Source: Ignavibacteriaceae bacterium (lineage in GTDB: Bacteria > Bacteroidota > Ignavibacteria > Ignavibacteriales > Ignavibacteriaceae). From it: a stretch of DNA of 64,000 nucleotides. The notes below the pieces were generated by a model. That model was given only the letters and a program-made list of their open reading frames with translations. It searched no databases and was not told the origin of the DNA. Shown here in pieces: positions 1 to 8,009 of this stretch. Location of the stretch: the NCBI GenBank assembly GCA_013388545.1, contig JACAFB010000045.1, positions 1 to 64,000 on the forward strand. The letters run 5' to 3'. Position 1 is the first letter of the stretch, and each line of letters opens with the position of its first letter. The position numbers and the translations under genes were made by a program.

Positions 1-83
1 ATTTTCCATTAAAAGTGTAGAAATTTAATATGCAATTTATTTAATAGCGGGATGGGTTCAAATTTCATATATAAGAATAATGA

Positions 84-1043
84 TTACTTAAAGATTATAT
101 CCTCTTCAATTGTATTTAAAATACGCAGGTAACTGTCAAATCTTTCCGTTGATATCTTATTATTTTCTACGGCGTCTATTACAGCACAACCAGGTTCGTG
201 ATTGTGAGTACAAGTGTTGAACCTGCAATTCTTTATGAAATCTGCAAATTCTTTAAAATAATGTCCCAGATCTTCTTTTCTGATTCCAAATGGATCAATT
301 TCTCTGACTCCCGGTGTATCAATTACATAAGTGTCCGGTTCTACTTTGAGTAAAACGCTTGTAACAGTAGTATGAGTTCCCTTGTTTGAGTAAGAACTTA
401 CATCTTTTACATTAAGCTTCAAGTGCTGATATAACTTATTGAGGATTGACGACTTGCCGACACCTGATTGCCCCCAGAATAAATTTTTCTTTCCTTGCAT
501 CAATTGTCTGATTTTTTCTATTCCCTCACCGTTTACCGAACTTGTAAGAAAACATTCATATCCAATTCCCCGGTATAAACTTAACCATGCAGAATCAAAT
601 TTGTTTTGGTTCAAATCAGATTTGTTTATTATTATGATTGAATTAACGTGAGCACTTTCTCCAATAACAAGAAATCTATCAATTACTTTGTTGTTGAAAT
701 CGGGTTTGCATGTACTACTGATTATAAAAAAATTATCAATATTAGCAGCAACAATTTGCTCCAATCTTTCACCCCTGAAGCTGGCTCCTTTAATGCGAGG
801 CGATTTCCTGGAAAGATAATTTATTCTCTCTCCGATAGAAATAATCACCCCACTTCCATCCGGATTCTTCTCGTACTCAACCGAATCACCGACTGCTGCT
901 ATGTTGAGGCTGATTAATTTGTCCTTTTTGAGAGTGAATTCTTTTTTGATTTTTCCGCGTATACTGCAACGGATACTTTCACCGGTTTTTTCATCGAGCA
1001 CGTAGTAGTCTTTACTTTCTACTCTGCAAACTAATCCTTTAAT
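84..1043 (-). CDS. rsgA: Ribosome small-subunit-dependent GTPase A
   Basis: Circularly permuted GTPase that acts in late 30S ribosomal subunit maturation. Visible in order: an N-terminal OB-fold, the G4 motif NKSD placed before the P-loop GQSGVGKS, the G3 motif DTPG, and a C-terminal zinc knuckle with the Cys/His pattern C-x-H-x-H-E-P-G-C. The permuted motif order is diagnostic of RsgA/YjeQ. The first ATG would be at 1001, but the frame stays open upstream and encodes the conserved first OB strand (IKGLVCRVESKDYYVLD). An AAAGGAG ribosome binding site at 1056-1050 lies 6 nt before an ATT codon at 1043-1041, so I place the start at ATT, giving 319 aa. An ATT start is rare and deserves checking. 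The terminator of the upstream outer-membrane gene lies just before this site. Function is near certain; only the start is in question. Confidence 0.95.
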   Translation of the reverse strand: MKGLVCRVESKDYYVLDEKTGESIRCSIRGKIKKEFTLKKDKLISLNIAAVGDSVEYEKNPDGSGVIISIGERINYLSRKSPRIKGASFRGERLEQIVAANIDNFFIISSTCKPDFNNKVIDRFLVIGESAHVNSIIIINKSDLNQNKFDSAWLSLYRGIGYECFLTSSVNGEGIEKIRQLMQGKKNLFWGQSGVGKSSILNKLYQHLKLNVKDVSSYSNKGTHTTVTSVLLKVEPDTYVIDTPGVREIDPFGIRKEDLGHYFKEFADFIKNCRFNTCTHNHEPGCAVIDAVENNKISTERFDSYLRILNTIEEDIIFK

Positions 1044-1050
1044 ACTAATC

Positions 1051-1090
1051 TCCTTTAAAATTAAAAAGCGCCATCAAAAATAATGGCGCT
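1051..1090 (-). terminator. Intrinsic terminator after the FadL-type gene
   Basis: A perfect 8-bp stem, AGCGCCAT (1067-1074) with ATGGCGCT (1083-1090), and an 8-nt loop, is followed on the minus strand by a T-rich run over 1066-1051. It lies 31 nt beyond the stop of the FadL-type gene and directly before the rsgA ribosome binding site, so it should separate the two transcripts or attenuate rsgA. Confidence 0.75.
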
Positions 1091-1120
1091 AATAATTTTC
1101 AGTCAAATTATTAAGAAAAA

Positions 1121-2560
1121 TTAAAATCTATAATTAACCGAAAACGTTAATCTGTTGTATTTAATGTCCTGGAAAGTTCTTGAGACATTAACCCCGTAAT
1201 TATCGCCGATATTTTTCCACCAACCGTAAATATAAGCCAAATCCAGGCTCAAGGTTTCATCAGCCAAAAATCCAAGACCACCTGTTACAAACTTTCTGTC
1301 AAAATCATAACTGTCGGCTTTATATGCAGAAGGCTGGGTAAAATATCCGCCGCGAATTCTAATTCCTAAATCAGGAATAGTATATTCAGCACCAAAATTA
1401 TAGTTAAAGGCCGGAGCTAAGTTATCTTTTATTTCCTTATTTATATCTGCGACATATTGTTCTGTAAGCCCGTTATAATTTTCGAATTCCATTTGAGTAT
1501 AATCAATCAAAGTGCCTTCAGCCGAAAGAATTAAGCCTCTAAAGTTGAAAGAAAAACCGGCGGTAAATTCAAAAGGAGTTATGATGTCGTATTCTACTTC
1601 GTCACTGTACTTATCGGGATCTAAATTGTAGGATTGGCCGGTTCCAAATTCGCTTAAGCCATCAACAAAGAATTTTTCTTTAATCCTAATAACTTTTGGA
1701 AATTGAATCGATCCTCCGAACCGCGCAAAGTTTTTGAACTGATATAAAATTCCAACTTTGGCATTCCAGCCTTCGATATCCCAATCGAGAACAGTATTGA
1801 GGTTAAAGGTTTTGAAGTCGATAGTTTGAGGCTCTCCGGCTGCAGTTGTATCCTGATAAATGTTCTTGGTATCGTCCTCGTAATAATTATTTGTTGCTTT
1901 ATAAACACCGGAAAGAATATTCAGGTTGGCACCAACAAAAACATTCTTTGCTACTTCAATCGCTCCGGAAAATGTCCAGCTGTTTAATGAGCCGGAATTC
2001 AAAATATCTCCGCTCTGGTTTAACATTCCATTTATGATTGTATTATTTTGTTCATCAGTTAAATACAGATCATAAGGAACATCGGTAACAAGTAAATCCT
2101 GAATTTTGGAGTTGTTACCGGAATTGAAGGCATTGAATTTCAGTGCACCAGTGAAATCATGGGTTGACTGATAACCCAAACCGAAAACCAGGCTTCCTCT
2201 TTGGGTTGGAAATGGAAAGGCAAAACTTATATTGTTAAGTTTTGTAATACTGTTCGAATAATCATTTTTAGTGTTAAAGAAAGTTGCATCATTATTAAAA
2301 TTTATGTAATCCAAACCACCTGAAAATTCCATTCTCTTTAAAAGTCCTAATCCTGCTGGATTAAAGAAAAAGGCTGATGCATCATCGCTTAAGGCAACAT
2401 AACTGTTGCCCATTCCAATTGACCTGGCGCTGGAACCTAATCCCGGAATTGAAACTCTAAGTGCATCATTTATATTTTGAGGAAAAGAATAATCCGGCAG
2501 CAATAAAAAAGATATAAAAATAAAACCTGTTAAAAGGAAATTCTTATTAATTTTCATCAT
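1121..2560 (-). CDS. OmpP1/FadL/TodX-family outer-membrane protein
   Basis: Predicted outer-membrane beta-barrel of 479 aa, of the family that lets hydrophobic compounds such as long-chain fatty acids cross the outer membrane. Residues 1-28 form a signal peptide. The family signature follows: a Gly-Met-Gly-Asn stretch and the NPAGL block (about residues 67-71), where FadL proteins place their N-terminal hatch. The rest alternates aromatic and polar residues, as in amphipathic strands, and the protein ends in a strand finishing RF. The start codon overlaps the end of the upstream lipoprotein gene by 4 nt (ATGA), so the two are translationally coupled. The substrate cannot be read from sequence. 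Confidence 0.85.
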   Translation of the reverse strand: MMKINKNFLLTGFIFISFLLLPDYSFPQNINDALRVSIPGLGSSARSIGMGNSYVALSDDASAFFFNPAGLGLLKRMEFSGGLDYINFNNDATFFNTKNDYSNSITKLNNISFAFPFPTQRGSLVFGLGYQSTHDFTGALKFNAFNSGNNSKIQDLLVTDVPYDLYLTDEQNNTIINGMLNQSGDILNSGSLNSWTFSGAIEVAKNVFVGANLNILSGVYKATNNYYEDDTKNIYQDTTAAGEPQTIDFKTFNLNTVLDWDIEGWNAKVGILYQFKNFARFGGSIQFPKVIRIKEKFFVDGLSEFGTGQSYNLDPDKYSDEVEYDIITPFEFTAGFSFNFRGLILSAEGTLIDYTQMEFENYNGLTEQYVADINKEIKDNLAPAFNYNFGAEYTIPDLGIRIRGGYFTQPSAYKADSYDFDRKFVTGGLGFLADETLSLDLAYIYGWWKNIGDNYGVNVSRTFQDIKYNRLTFSVNYRF

Positions 2561-3063
2561 TTTCTCCGAGAGTCATTGTTTCGGGAACCATCATTATTTC
2601 TGATACCTGAGTTACTATTGTTGTCCGACCTCGAGGTAGATGTGCTTTGATTGGTGTTATTATTACCTGAATCATTCGTGCTTGGTTTATCTATATTATT
2701 CGAATCTGAATTGTTGTTTGTATTTCCATAATTAACATTTCTGGTCGGATTGTCCGGTAAAAGAATATCTCTGTTACTATCATTATTTCCTCTTCCGTCT
2801 CCCGAATTCCGGATATGACTTATATTTCCGCTTCTATCCCGCTGGTGATCATTAGTATTTGTAAAGGATGGATAAAGAATTCCAATCCACCAGGGATAAT
2901 CATAATAGTAGTTGTAGTCTCCAAAATATGCCTCTCCATAATAACCTTCATCTTCGGTATATTCATTTATTTCTTCATCCTCCGGAGACCAAATGACTGT
3001 ATAGCAGCCGGGAGAAATCAATAATAATATTAAAATCAATATGTAAAACTTTTTATAAGGCAT
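2557..3063 (-). CDS. Asn/Ser-rich lipoprotein of unknown function
   Basis: A 168-aa protein I do not recognise. A hydrophobic leader ends in a lipobox with Cys20 (SPGC), so it should be lipidated and probably placed in the outer membrane. The lipid anchor is followed by an acidic, Tyr-rich stretch (about 28-60) containing a WW pair, then a low-complexity tail of Asn, Ser, Asp, Gly, Thr and Arg to the end. It shares the motif GCYT after the lipobox and the acidic-then-aromatic layout with the neighbouring larger lipoprotein, so the two are probably paralogous. It overlaps the FadL-type gene by 4 nt and lies 5 nt after the larger lipoprotein gene, making a three-gene operon. Confidence 0.7.
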   Translation of the reverse strand: MPYKKFYILILILLLISPGCYTVIWSPEDEEINEYTEDEGYYGEAYFGDYNYYYDYPWWIGILYPSFTNTNDHQRDRSGNISHIRNSGDGRGNNDSNRDILLPDNPTRNVNYGNTNNNSDSNNIDKPSTNDSGNNNTNQSTSTSRSDNNSNSGIRNNDGSRNNDSRRK

Positions 3064-3068
3064 TCTAT

Positions 3069-4136
3069 TTACCTCGACTTTGTTCGCGGAGAATTTGATC
3101 CTCTGTTTGTACCTGAGTTATGAGGCGGATTTGTGTTATTCCGCGGCGGCGAATATGTTTTGGGAGTATTATTCGTTTTTGGTGGCGTATAATTTTTGGG
3201 AGGCTGTGTATTGTTATTCCTTCCTTTATTGTAATTACCATCATTACGCTGTGTATTCTGATCCTTCTTTATGTAAGGAGTTGTGTTCTTTTTCTTTTCG
3301 ATGTTTGTATCGTTTCGTTTTGTTTTATTATCCTTTGTATCGAAATCACGTAAAATCTTTTTTTCTCTGTCTGTATTATTCTTTTTATTTATTCCGAGAT
3401 CATTTCTTTTTGTCTCGGAGTCTTTAACATCTTTTTTGTCTTTAAGAATTATTTTATCCCGGGTCTTAATTTCTTTATCATTCAGATTCTTTTTCCTTGT
3501 ATCGGTTGTTTTATCAATCAAATCGAAATTTCTGTTTCTTTCCTTAACTATGATATCATTGCTATTTCGACTTCTGAAATCTCTTGTCAATTGATCACGA
3601 TTTGTGTAAGAATTCCTTAGCCCGTCTGAATTTCTAAGTCTGTAACCGTCATTTGATCTGTACCTGTATGCGAAGTTGGAATTATTGTAATAATAATAGT
3701 TATCGTAATACCACCATGGATAGTAGTTGTAATAGTGATATGGATACCAGGAATAATAATAGGTACTGCACCACGGATACCAGAATGGATCATACCAGTA
3801 GGGATCGTACCAATACAAATCTCCCCAATAAATTCCTATTGAGAAGGATGGATGATAATGCCAGAAATATCTGGAATAAAATGGATAGTAACCAAAATAG
3901 TAATTGTATTCGACCTCGGAATCACTATCGTAAGATTCTTCCTGCCAGATAGTATCTTCTTTAGTGATTTCATCTGATTCGTAATACTGATCGTCCTCAT
4001 TGTACTCTTTCTCCTGTTCATAGGATTTTTGTTTATGAGGAGGTCTTTCATAAATTGCTATTTGCGTATAACAACCTGAAATGAACAATGTGGCAGCAAT
4101 GATTATAAACAACTTGCATAAATAAATTCGATTCAT
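3069..4136 (-). CDS. Tyr/Trp-rich lipoprotein with charged repetitive tail
   Basis: A 355-aa protein of unrecognised family. The signal peptide ends in lipobox ISGC, Cys22. Residues 25-76 are strongly acidic. Residues 77-150 are extraordinarily aromatic: 43 of 74 are Tyr, Trp or Phe, in runs such as YWYDPYWYDPFWYPW. Residues 160-355 are low-complexity and rich in Asn, Arg, Lys, Asp and Thr, with Pro added near the end. A clear AAGGAG site precedes the ATG. It is first in an operon with a second lipoprotein and a FadL-type protein, so a role at the outer membrane is likely. The tract could be structural, adhesive or a polysaccharide-binding surface; nothing in the sequence decides this. Confidence 0.75.
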   Translation of the reverse strand: MNRIYLCKLFIIIAATLFISGCYTQIAIYERPPHKQKSYEQEKEYNEDDQYYESDEITKEDTIWQEESYDSDSEVEYNYYFGYYPFYSRYFWHYHPSFSIGIYWGDLYWYDPYWYDPFWYPWCSTYYYSWYPYHYYNYYPWWYYDNYYYYNNSNFAYRYRSNDGYRLRNSDGLRNSYTNRDQLTRDFRSRNSNDIIVKERNRNFDLIDKTTDTRKKNLNDKEIKTRDKIILKDKKDVKDSETKRNDLGINKKNNTDREKKILRDFDTKDNKTKRNDTNIEKKKNTTPYIKKDQNTQRNDGNYNKGRNNNTQPPKNYTPPKTNNTPKTYSPPRNNTNPPHNSGTNRGSNSPRTKSR

Positions 4137-4267
4137 CTTTTAACTCCTTAGATAAAACCAAATGGAAAGTCTGCAAAAAACGAGCCTGAAAAAAGTCAAT
4201 TTATTATGTTCTATTGAAGCAAAAAGCGGTCGAGATAAATTATTTTGTATATAATAATAAACTGTTT

Positions 4268-4285
4268 TGTACAACTATATGTACA
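4268..4285. promoter_or_regulatory. Paired TGTACA boxes
   Basis: Two copies of the self-complementary hexamer TGTACA (4268-4273 and 4280-4285) sit 12 nt apart in the 178-nt gap between two minus-strand genes. The spacing is close to one helical turn. A dimeric regulator site for the lipoprotein operon is possible; this is inference only. I see nothing else in the gap except the ribosome binding site of the lipoprotein gene. Confidence 0.25.
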
Positions 4286-4314
4286 CCATAAGGAATTTAA
4301 CTGTGATGTTCTTA

Positions 4315-5085
4315 TTAGAAAATTGCCTGAATATACTCAATCCTAATCCCTCGGTCCGCTGCCGACGGGCTCCACTTCTTATTTTCAAGTAAGTCTCTCA
4401 AGTCGAATCCCAGAGTAAAACCCTCACCGAGAGCAAGTCTTACACCTATGTTCAGATATCCCTGGCCTTCACCAAAAAATTCTTTTGCATTGTCATTGAA
4501 AGCAAAATCGTACTCAGCTACAACTGACACAGTCTTCCCTAATGTTTTTTCAACACCAAAGTTGAAATTCAGAAAATTATCTCCGTCTTTATTTTCAATT
4601 GAGTAGTTTGCTGTTCCGTGCAGACTCAAATAACCAAAGAATTCAAAATTCTTGCTTGCGGCAGCAAAAAATCCCGGTGATTTAATTCCGAACCTTCGGC
4701 TATCGTCGAAATACTCTCCTTTTCCTTGAGAATCAAAACCTAATGTTAGGGCAGGAAAGGTAACTGATTCATCCCACAACCTGAATCTGATATTTACTCC
4801 GGGATACTTATACCATCTTGGTGATCCTGAACCAATAATATTTGCACCTCCGTAAGATATTCCAAAGCTGATATTCTCGAATACACCTACTTCGAGTTTG
4901 GTAATTAAAAGTCCATCAGGAAGTACATCAGAGGTTACGCCGACATAACCTCGCTCTAAAATTCCTGCAGTAGGCATATCAATCAATGAACGATACTCAA
5001 ATTTAGCTTTTTCACCAGAAGTACCCTGGGCATTTAAGTTAAGAGTTAAAGCAGCAACCAAACAGATGAATAATAGTTTTTTCAT
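4315..5085 (-). CDS. Predicted outer-membrane beta-barrel protein (YjbH-like)
   Basis: A 256-aa protein with a signal peptide (residues 1-20, ending LNAQ). The mature part is a succession of short alternating strands (FEYRSLIDMPTAG, ISFGISYGGANI, FDLRDLLEN) that read as a small beta-barrel, ending in a strand with a terminal Phe. The N-terminal TAGILERGYVGV and the ISFGISYGG blocks recall YjbH-like outer-membrane proteins, but this is a resemblance only. A GAGGGA ribosome binding site precedes the ATG. On the minus strand it lies 92 nt after the ATP-grasp gene and has its own candidate -7 promoter element, so co-transcription is uncertain. Confidence 0.65.
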   Translation of the reverse strand: MKKLLFICLVAALTLNLNAQGTSGEKAKFEYRSLIDMPTAGILERGYVGVTSDVLPDGLLITKLEVGVFENISFGISYGGANIIGSGSPRWYKYPGVNIRFRLWDESVTFPALTLGFDSQGKGEYFDDSRRFGIKSPGFFAAASKNFEFFGYLSLHGTANYSIENKDGDNFLNFNFGVEKTLGKTVSVVAEYDFAFNDNAKEFFGEGQGYLNIGVRLALGEGFTLGFDLRDLLENKKWSPSAADRGIRIEYIQAIF

Positions 5086-5115
5086 AGTCCCTCGAAGGTT
5101 TTCATAATATTAATT

Positions 5116-5123
5116 CAAAAATA
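5116..5123 (-). promoter_or_regulatory. Candidate -7 element (TATTTTTG)
   Basis: The minus strand reads TATTTTTG, an exact match to the Bacteroidota -7 consensus TAnnTTTG, about 30 nt before the ATG of the beta-barrel gene at 5085. No -33 TTG is found at the usual distance, so this is weak. Confidence 0.3.
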
Positions 5124-5177
5124 ATAATAAATGATCATTATATCGTTGAAGAACTTAGTCCCGTAAATATAATTTGA

Positions 5178-6092
5178 TTATTTGTTTCGCCTTTTCTCTT
5201 TGAGGATAAAGTTCCCCAAATTATTTATTATTTGTTCAATTATTCGATCGGGAATTCCATCCTGATGCTGAGACTGAAGCCTCATATCGCACTGATCATT
5301 TACATAATCAATAACAACAAATTTGCCATCTCCCGTAAGAACTATTTCGGTTGAAAAAAAATCAAGCCTGGTTATTTTGTAAATTATCCTGAGAATCTGA
5401 TCGAGTTTTTTCAGTTTATAGTTTGAAATTTGCTCTGCAGTCAATTCGGAGTAAATATGAGTTTGGTCATCCCACCAGGTTGGAATGGGATTGCCGAATG
5501 CCCAGAAACAACGAAACCAGGCACGCTTACCATCAAGCAAAGCGGGGTAAACTTTTTCCTGTAAAAGGTATTTGTCATTTTTATTGGTAACTCGTTCTTC
5601 AAAAATTTCTTTCAGAGATTCAGCACCGGTAACAACACCAATACCTCCTCCGGTTGTGTTGCAGGGTTTGATTATAAATGGTCTGCCTAATACTGCAAGA
5701 TCATCAACAGAAATATAAAGCATCTCCTTTTCGCTGTGAGGCGGAATGATAATTGAATAAGGAACATTTAATCCGGCAGTAATAAATTCAAGATGCATGC
5801 TTGCTTTATCAATTGCGTGTTCAACATCTGAGTAAGCATTGAGTATTCTGATTTTTCTTCTTGTAAGCATTTTGGCAATTTCGGAAAAACGTTCATCAAC
5901 ATCAGATGCCCTGTCAAGATAAAAACCGAAATTTATTAAACGGGATTTGAGAAGCTCTGTTACTTCGTCAACATTATCTCCATGGATAATATAAGTCCTG
6001 ATGCCGGCAGGCTGAAGAATTTTTTCGATCAGAGAAACGAATTCAACATCGTATTCCCACACATAAGATACAGCTAAGTCGAAGTTTTCCAT
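5178..6092 (-). CDS. ATP-grasp domain protein of unknown substrate
   Basis: A cytosolic protein of 304 aa with the ATP-grasp fold used by enzymes that join a carboxylate to an amine, thiol or similar nucleophile through an acyl-phosphate. Visible are an N-terminal Rossmann-like part (FDLAVSYVW), the ATP-binding lysine strand with glycine loop (FIIKPCNTTGGGIGV) and the C-terminal metal-binding strand (FFSTEIVL then VVIDYVNDQCD). The frame can be extended to a TTG at 6140, but that TTG lies exactly where the -33 element of a good promoter is (see 6110-6140), so I take the ATG at 6092. The enzyme is not glutathione synthetase or D-Ala-D-Ala ligase by length or motifs. Substrate unknown. Confidence 0.75.
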   Translation of the reverse strand: MENFDLAVSYVWEYDVEFVSLIEKILQPAGIRTYIIHGDNVDEVTELLKSRLINFGFYLDRASDVDERFSEIAKMLTRRKIRILNAYSDVEHAIDKASMHLEFITAGLNVPYSIIIPPHSEKEMLYISVDDLAVLGRPFIIKPCNTTGGGIGVVTGAESLKEIFEERVTNKNDKYLLQEKVYPALLDGKRAWFRCFWAFGNPIPTWWDDQTHIYSELTAEQISNYKLKKLDQILRIIYKITRLDFFSTEIVLTGDGKFVVIDYVNDQCDMRLQSQHQDGIPDRIIEQIINNLGNFILKEKRRNK

Positions 6093-6109
6093 TTCAAATT
6101 GTCTTTTCA

Positions 6110-6140
6110 CAAAGATATAGTTTGCTATATTTGTAAACAA
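6110..6140 (-). promoter_or_regulatory. Promoter of the ATP-grasp gene, TTG-N20-TATCTTTG
   Basis: Minus strand: TTG at 6140-6138, a 20-nt spacer, then TATCTTTG at 6117-6110. Both elements and the spacing match the Bacteroidota housekeeping promoter (TTTG or TTG, 19-21 nt, TAnnTTTG). The expected transcript begins around 6103, giving a very short leader before ATG 6092. Confidence 0.6.
6126..6133 (+). promoter_or_regulatory. Candidate -7 element (TATATTTG) of the TPR operon
   Basis: An exact TAnnTTTG match on the plus strand, about 55 nt before the TPR lipoprotein start, overlapping the divergent promoter at 6110-6140. A TTG lies 24 nt upstream (6099-6101), a little too far for the consensus. 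The two divergent promoters share DNA and may compete. Confidence 0.4.
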
Positions 6141-6188
6141 GAAATGAGATTACAAGTCTCTTGATAATATATTTCTTAAAATGTGATA

Positions 6189-8009
6189 ATGAAAACAAAG
6201 CTTCTGATAAAATTATTTTTTACTTTTATTTCATTGTTGTTTTTTATAACGGGATGCTCATCTCAAAAGGAGGTTACCAAAAAGAAAAACAGTTTTGGTA
6301 ATGAGACAATCACTGACACTAAAAAAGCAGCATTAGAACATTTTGTAAACGGCTCTGTCGCTGAATCGAAAGGAAATTATAATGAAGCTATTATGGAATT
6401 TCAGCAGGCGCTGAGCTATGACTCTAGTGCAGGAATTTATTACGCCCTGGCAAAAAATTATCTTTTGCTGGGAAAAATACCTCAGTCGTTAAAGTATGCT
6501 GTTAATTCTGTAAAGCTTGACCAAAGTAATGTGGATTATCTTAAGCTATTAGCTGATATCTATTCCACAGCAATGCAACTTGATTCTTCTGCGTCAGTTC
6601 TTTCTAAAGTAATTCAAATTGATTCTTCCAGAATTGACGCTTACTACCAGCTTGCAAGGCTTTATGAAAACGGCAAACCTTTAAAAGCAATTGAAATCTA
6701 TGAAAAACTTCTGGCTAAAATCGGACCCGAATGGAATGTGTTGTTAAGAGTTTCTGAATTATACGAGCAGCTGGGTGAATATTCTTCTGCTGTAAATTCC
6801 GTGAATGCATTGCTCCAAATTGATCCTTCCAACATTGCTATTAAAAAACTAAAGTGTGATCTGAATATAAAAAACGGTAATTATGATGAAGCATTAACGA
6901 CACTTGATGACATTCTTGAATCTACCCCGGATGATCTCGATGCAAGAGAACGTAAAGCAAATCTTTTACTCAAGAATAATGACTGGCAAACTGCAGCAAA
7001 CGAATTTTCTTACATACTTAATCAGTCCGGAATCGATCTGGATATTAAGATACGTGTTGGTGCCGCTTACTTTGAAAAATCACTTGATGATTCAACTTTG
7101 CTGCCTGTTGCAAAAGAATTTTTCACACAGATTGATCAGGATACTTTGAACTGGCATGTAAAATTGTACCTTGGAACTATTTCACTGATGCAGAAAGATG
7201 AGGATTCCTTTCAGATTAATATGAATTATGCAGTAGAAAATTCAATATTTAATTCTCAACCTTGGATCAGATTGGGAGGCCTGCTTTTTGACAAAGGTAA
7301 ATATCAGATATCAGAACGATTGATGAACAGCGCAATTAAAAAATTTCCCGAAGACTTTGCGGTAAATTTAATTCTGGGACTTTCATATGCACAAAGAGGC
7401 AAACATTCAACCGCTGAGCCATTTTTGAAAAAATCTGTGGAATTAAGTCCATCTGACATTACAGCTTTATCAGCTTACGGTTTTACACTTCATCAGATAA
7501 AAAGGGACGATGAAGCTATTGAATATTTGAAGCGTGCACTACTAATTGATAAATCAAATGTGAATTTAATTGGGACACTCGCACTCATTTATGATGGGAA
7601 AAAAGACTTCCAACTTAGCGACAGCCTTTATGAAAAAGCTTTGACTCTTGATTCTGCCAATGCGTTAATAAATAACAATTTTGCTTATTCACTTTCTGAA
7701 AGAGATTTGCAGCTTGAAAGAGCGTTGAGAATGGCAGAAATCGCAATTACTGTTGAACCAAATAATTCCTCTTACCTTGATACTATCGGATGGGTTTACT
7801 TCAAGCTTGGAAATTATAATCAGGCTCAGGATTACCTTGAAAAGGCAATTGAATATGGAGGTGAGAGAAGTGTATTCTTTGATCATCTCGGAGATGTAAT
7901 GTTCATGAAGGGTGACATACAAAAAGCTCTTGAACATTGGAAAAAAGCGTTAAAGCTTGATCCTAATAATAAATTGATATCTGAAAAAATTGAGAAAGGT
8001 GGGATTTGA
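6189..8009 (+). CDS. TPR-repeat lipoprotein
   Basis: A 606-aa lipoprotein: the leader ends in ITGC with Cys23, followed by a long array of tetratricopeptide repeats from about residue 45 to the end, recognisable by A-x-x-x-Y/F, G-x-Y and the D/P-x-N/S boundaries (LDPNNKLI, IDPSNIAI). TPR arrays bind protein partners; this one probably faces the periplasm. I prefer ATG 6189 over the in-frame GTG at 6183 because it gives the cleaner signal peptide. It is first in a long operon and overlaps the next gene by 4 nt. The order TPR protein, DUF4292 lipoprotein, EnvC-like protein recurs in Bacteroidota, which suggests a shared cell-envelope job. Confidence 0.85.
   Translation: MKTKLLIKLFFTFISLLFFITGCSSQKEVTKKKNSFGNETITDTKKAALEHFVNGSVAESKGNYNEAIMEFQQALSYDSSAGIYYALAKNYLLLGKIPQSLKYAVNSVKLDQSNVDYLKLLADIYSTAMQLDSSASVLSKVIQIDSSRIDAYYQLARLYENGKPLKAIEIYEKLLAKIGPEWNVLLRVSELYEQLGEYSSAVNSVNALLQIDPSNIAIKKLKCDLNIKNGNYDEALTTLDDILESTPDDLDARERKANLLLKNNDWQTAANEFSYILNQSGIDLDIKIRVGAAYFEKSLDDSTLLPVAKEFFTQIDQDTLNWHVKLYLGTISLMQKDEDSFQINMNYAVENSIFNSQPWIRLGGLLFDKGKYQISERLMNSAIKKFPEDFAVNLILGLSYAQRGKHSTAEPFLKKSVELSPSDITALSAYGFTLHQIKRDDEAIEYLKRALLIDKSNVNLIGTLALIYDGKKDFQLSDSLYEKALTLDSANALINNNFAYSLSERDLQLERALRMAEIAITVEPNNSSYLDTIGWVYFKLGNYNQAQDYLEKAIEYGGERSVFFDHLGDVMFMKGDIQKALEHWKKALKLDPNNKLISEKIEKGGI

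Noticed and set aside
439-917. Plus-strand open frames opposite rsgA
   Set aside because: They lie antisense to conserved RsgA motifs, have no ribosome binding site and no recognisable product.
2815-3952. Several frames opposite the Tyr- and Asn-rich lipoproteins
   Set aside because: Their strange composition is the complement of the biased lipoprotein codons; no start signals.
6093-6140. N-terminal extension of the ATP-grasp protein from TTG 6140
   Set aside because: The TTG fits as the -33 element of a promoter with exact spacing, and the extra residues match no ATP-grasp N-terminus.
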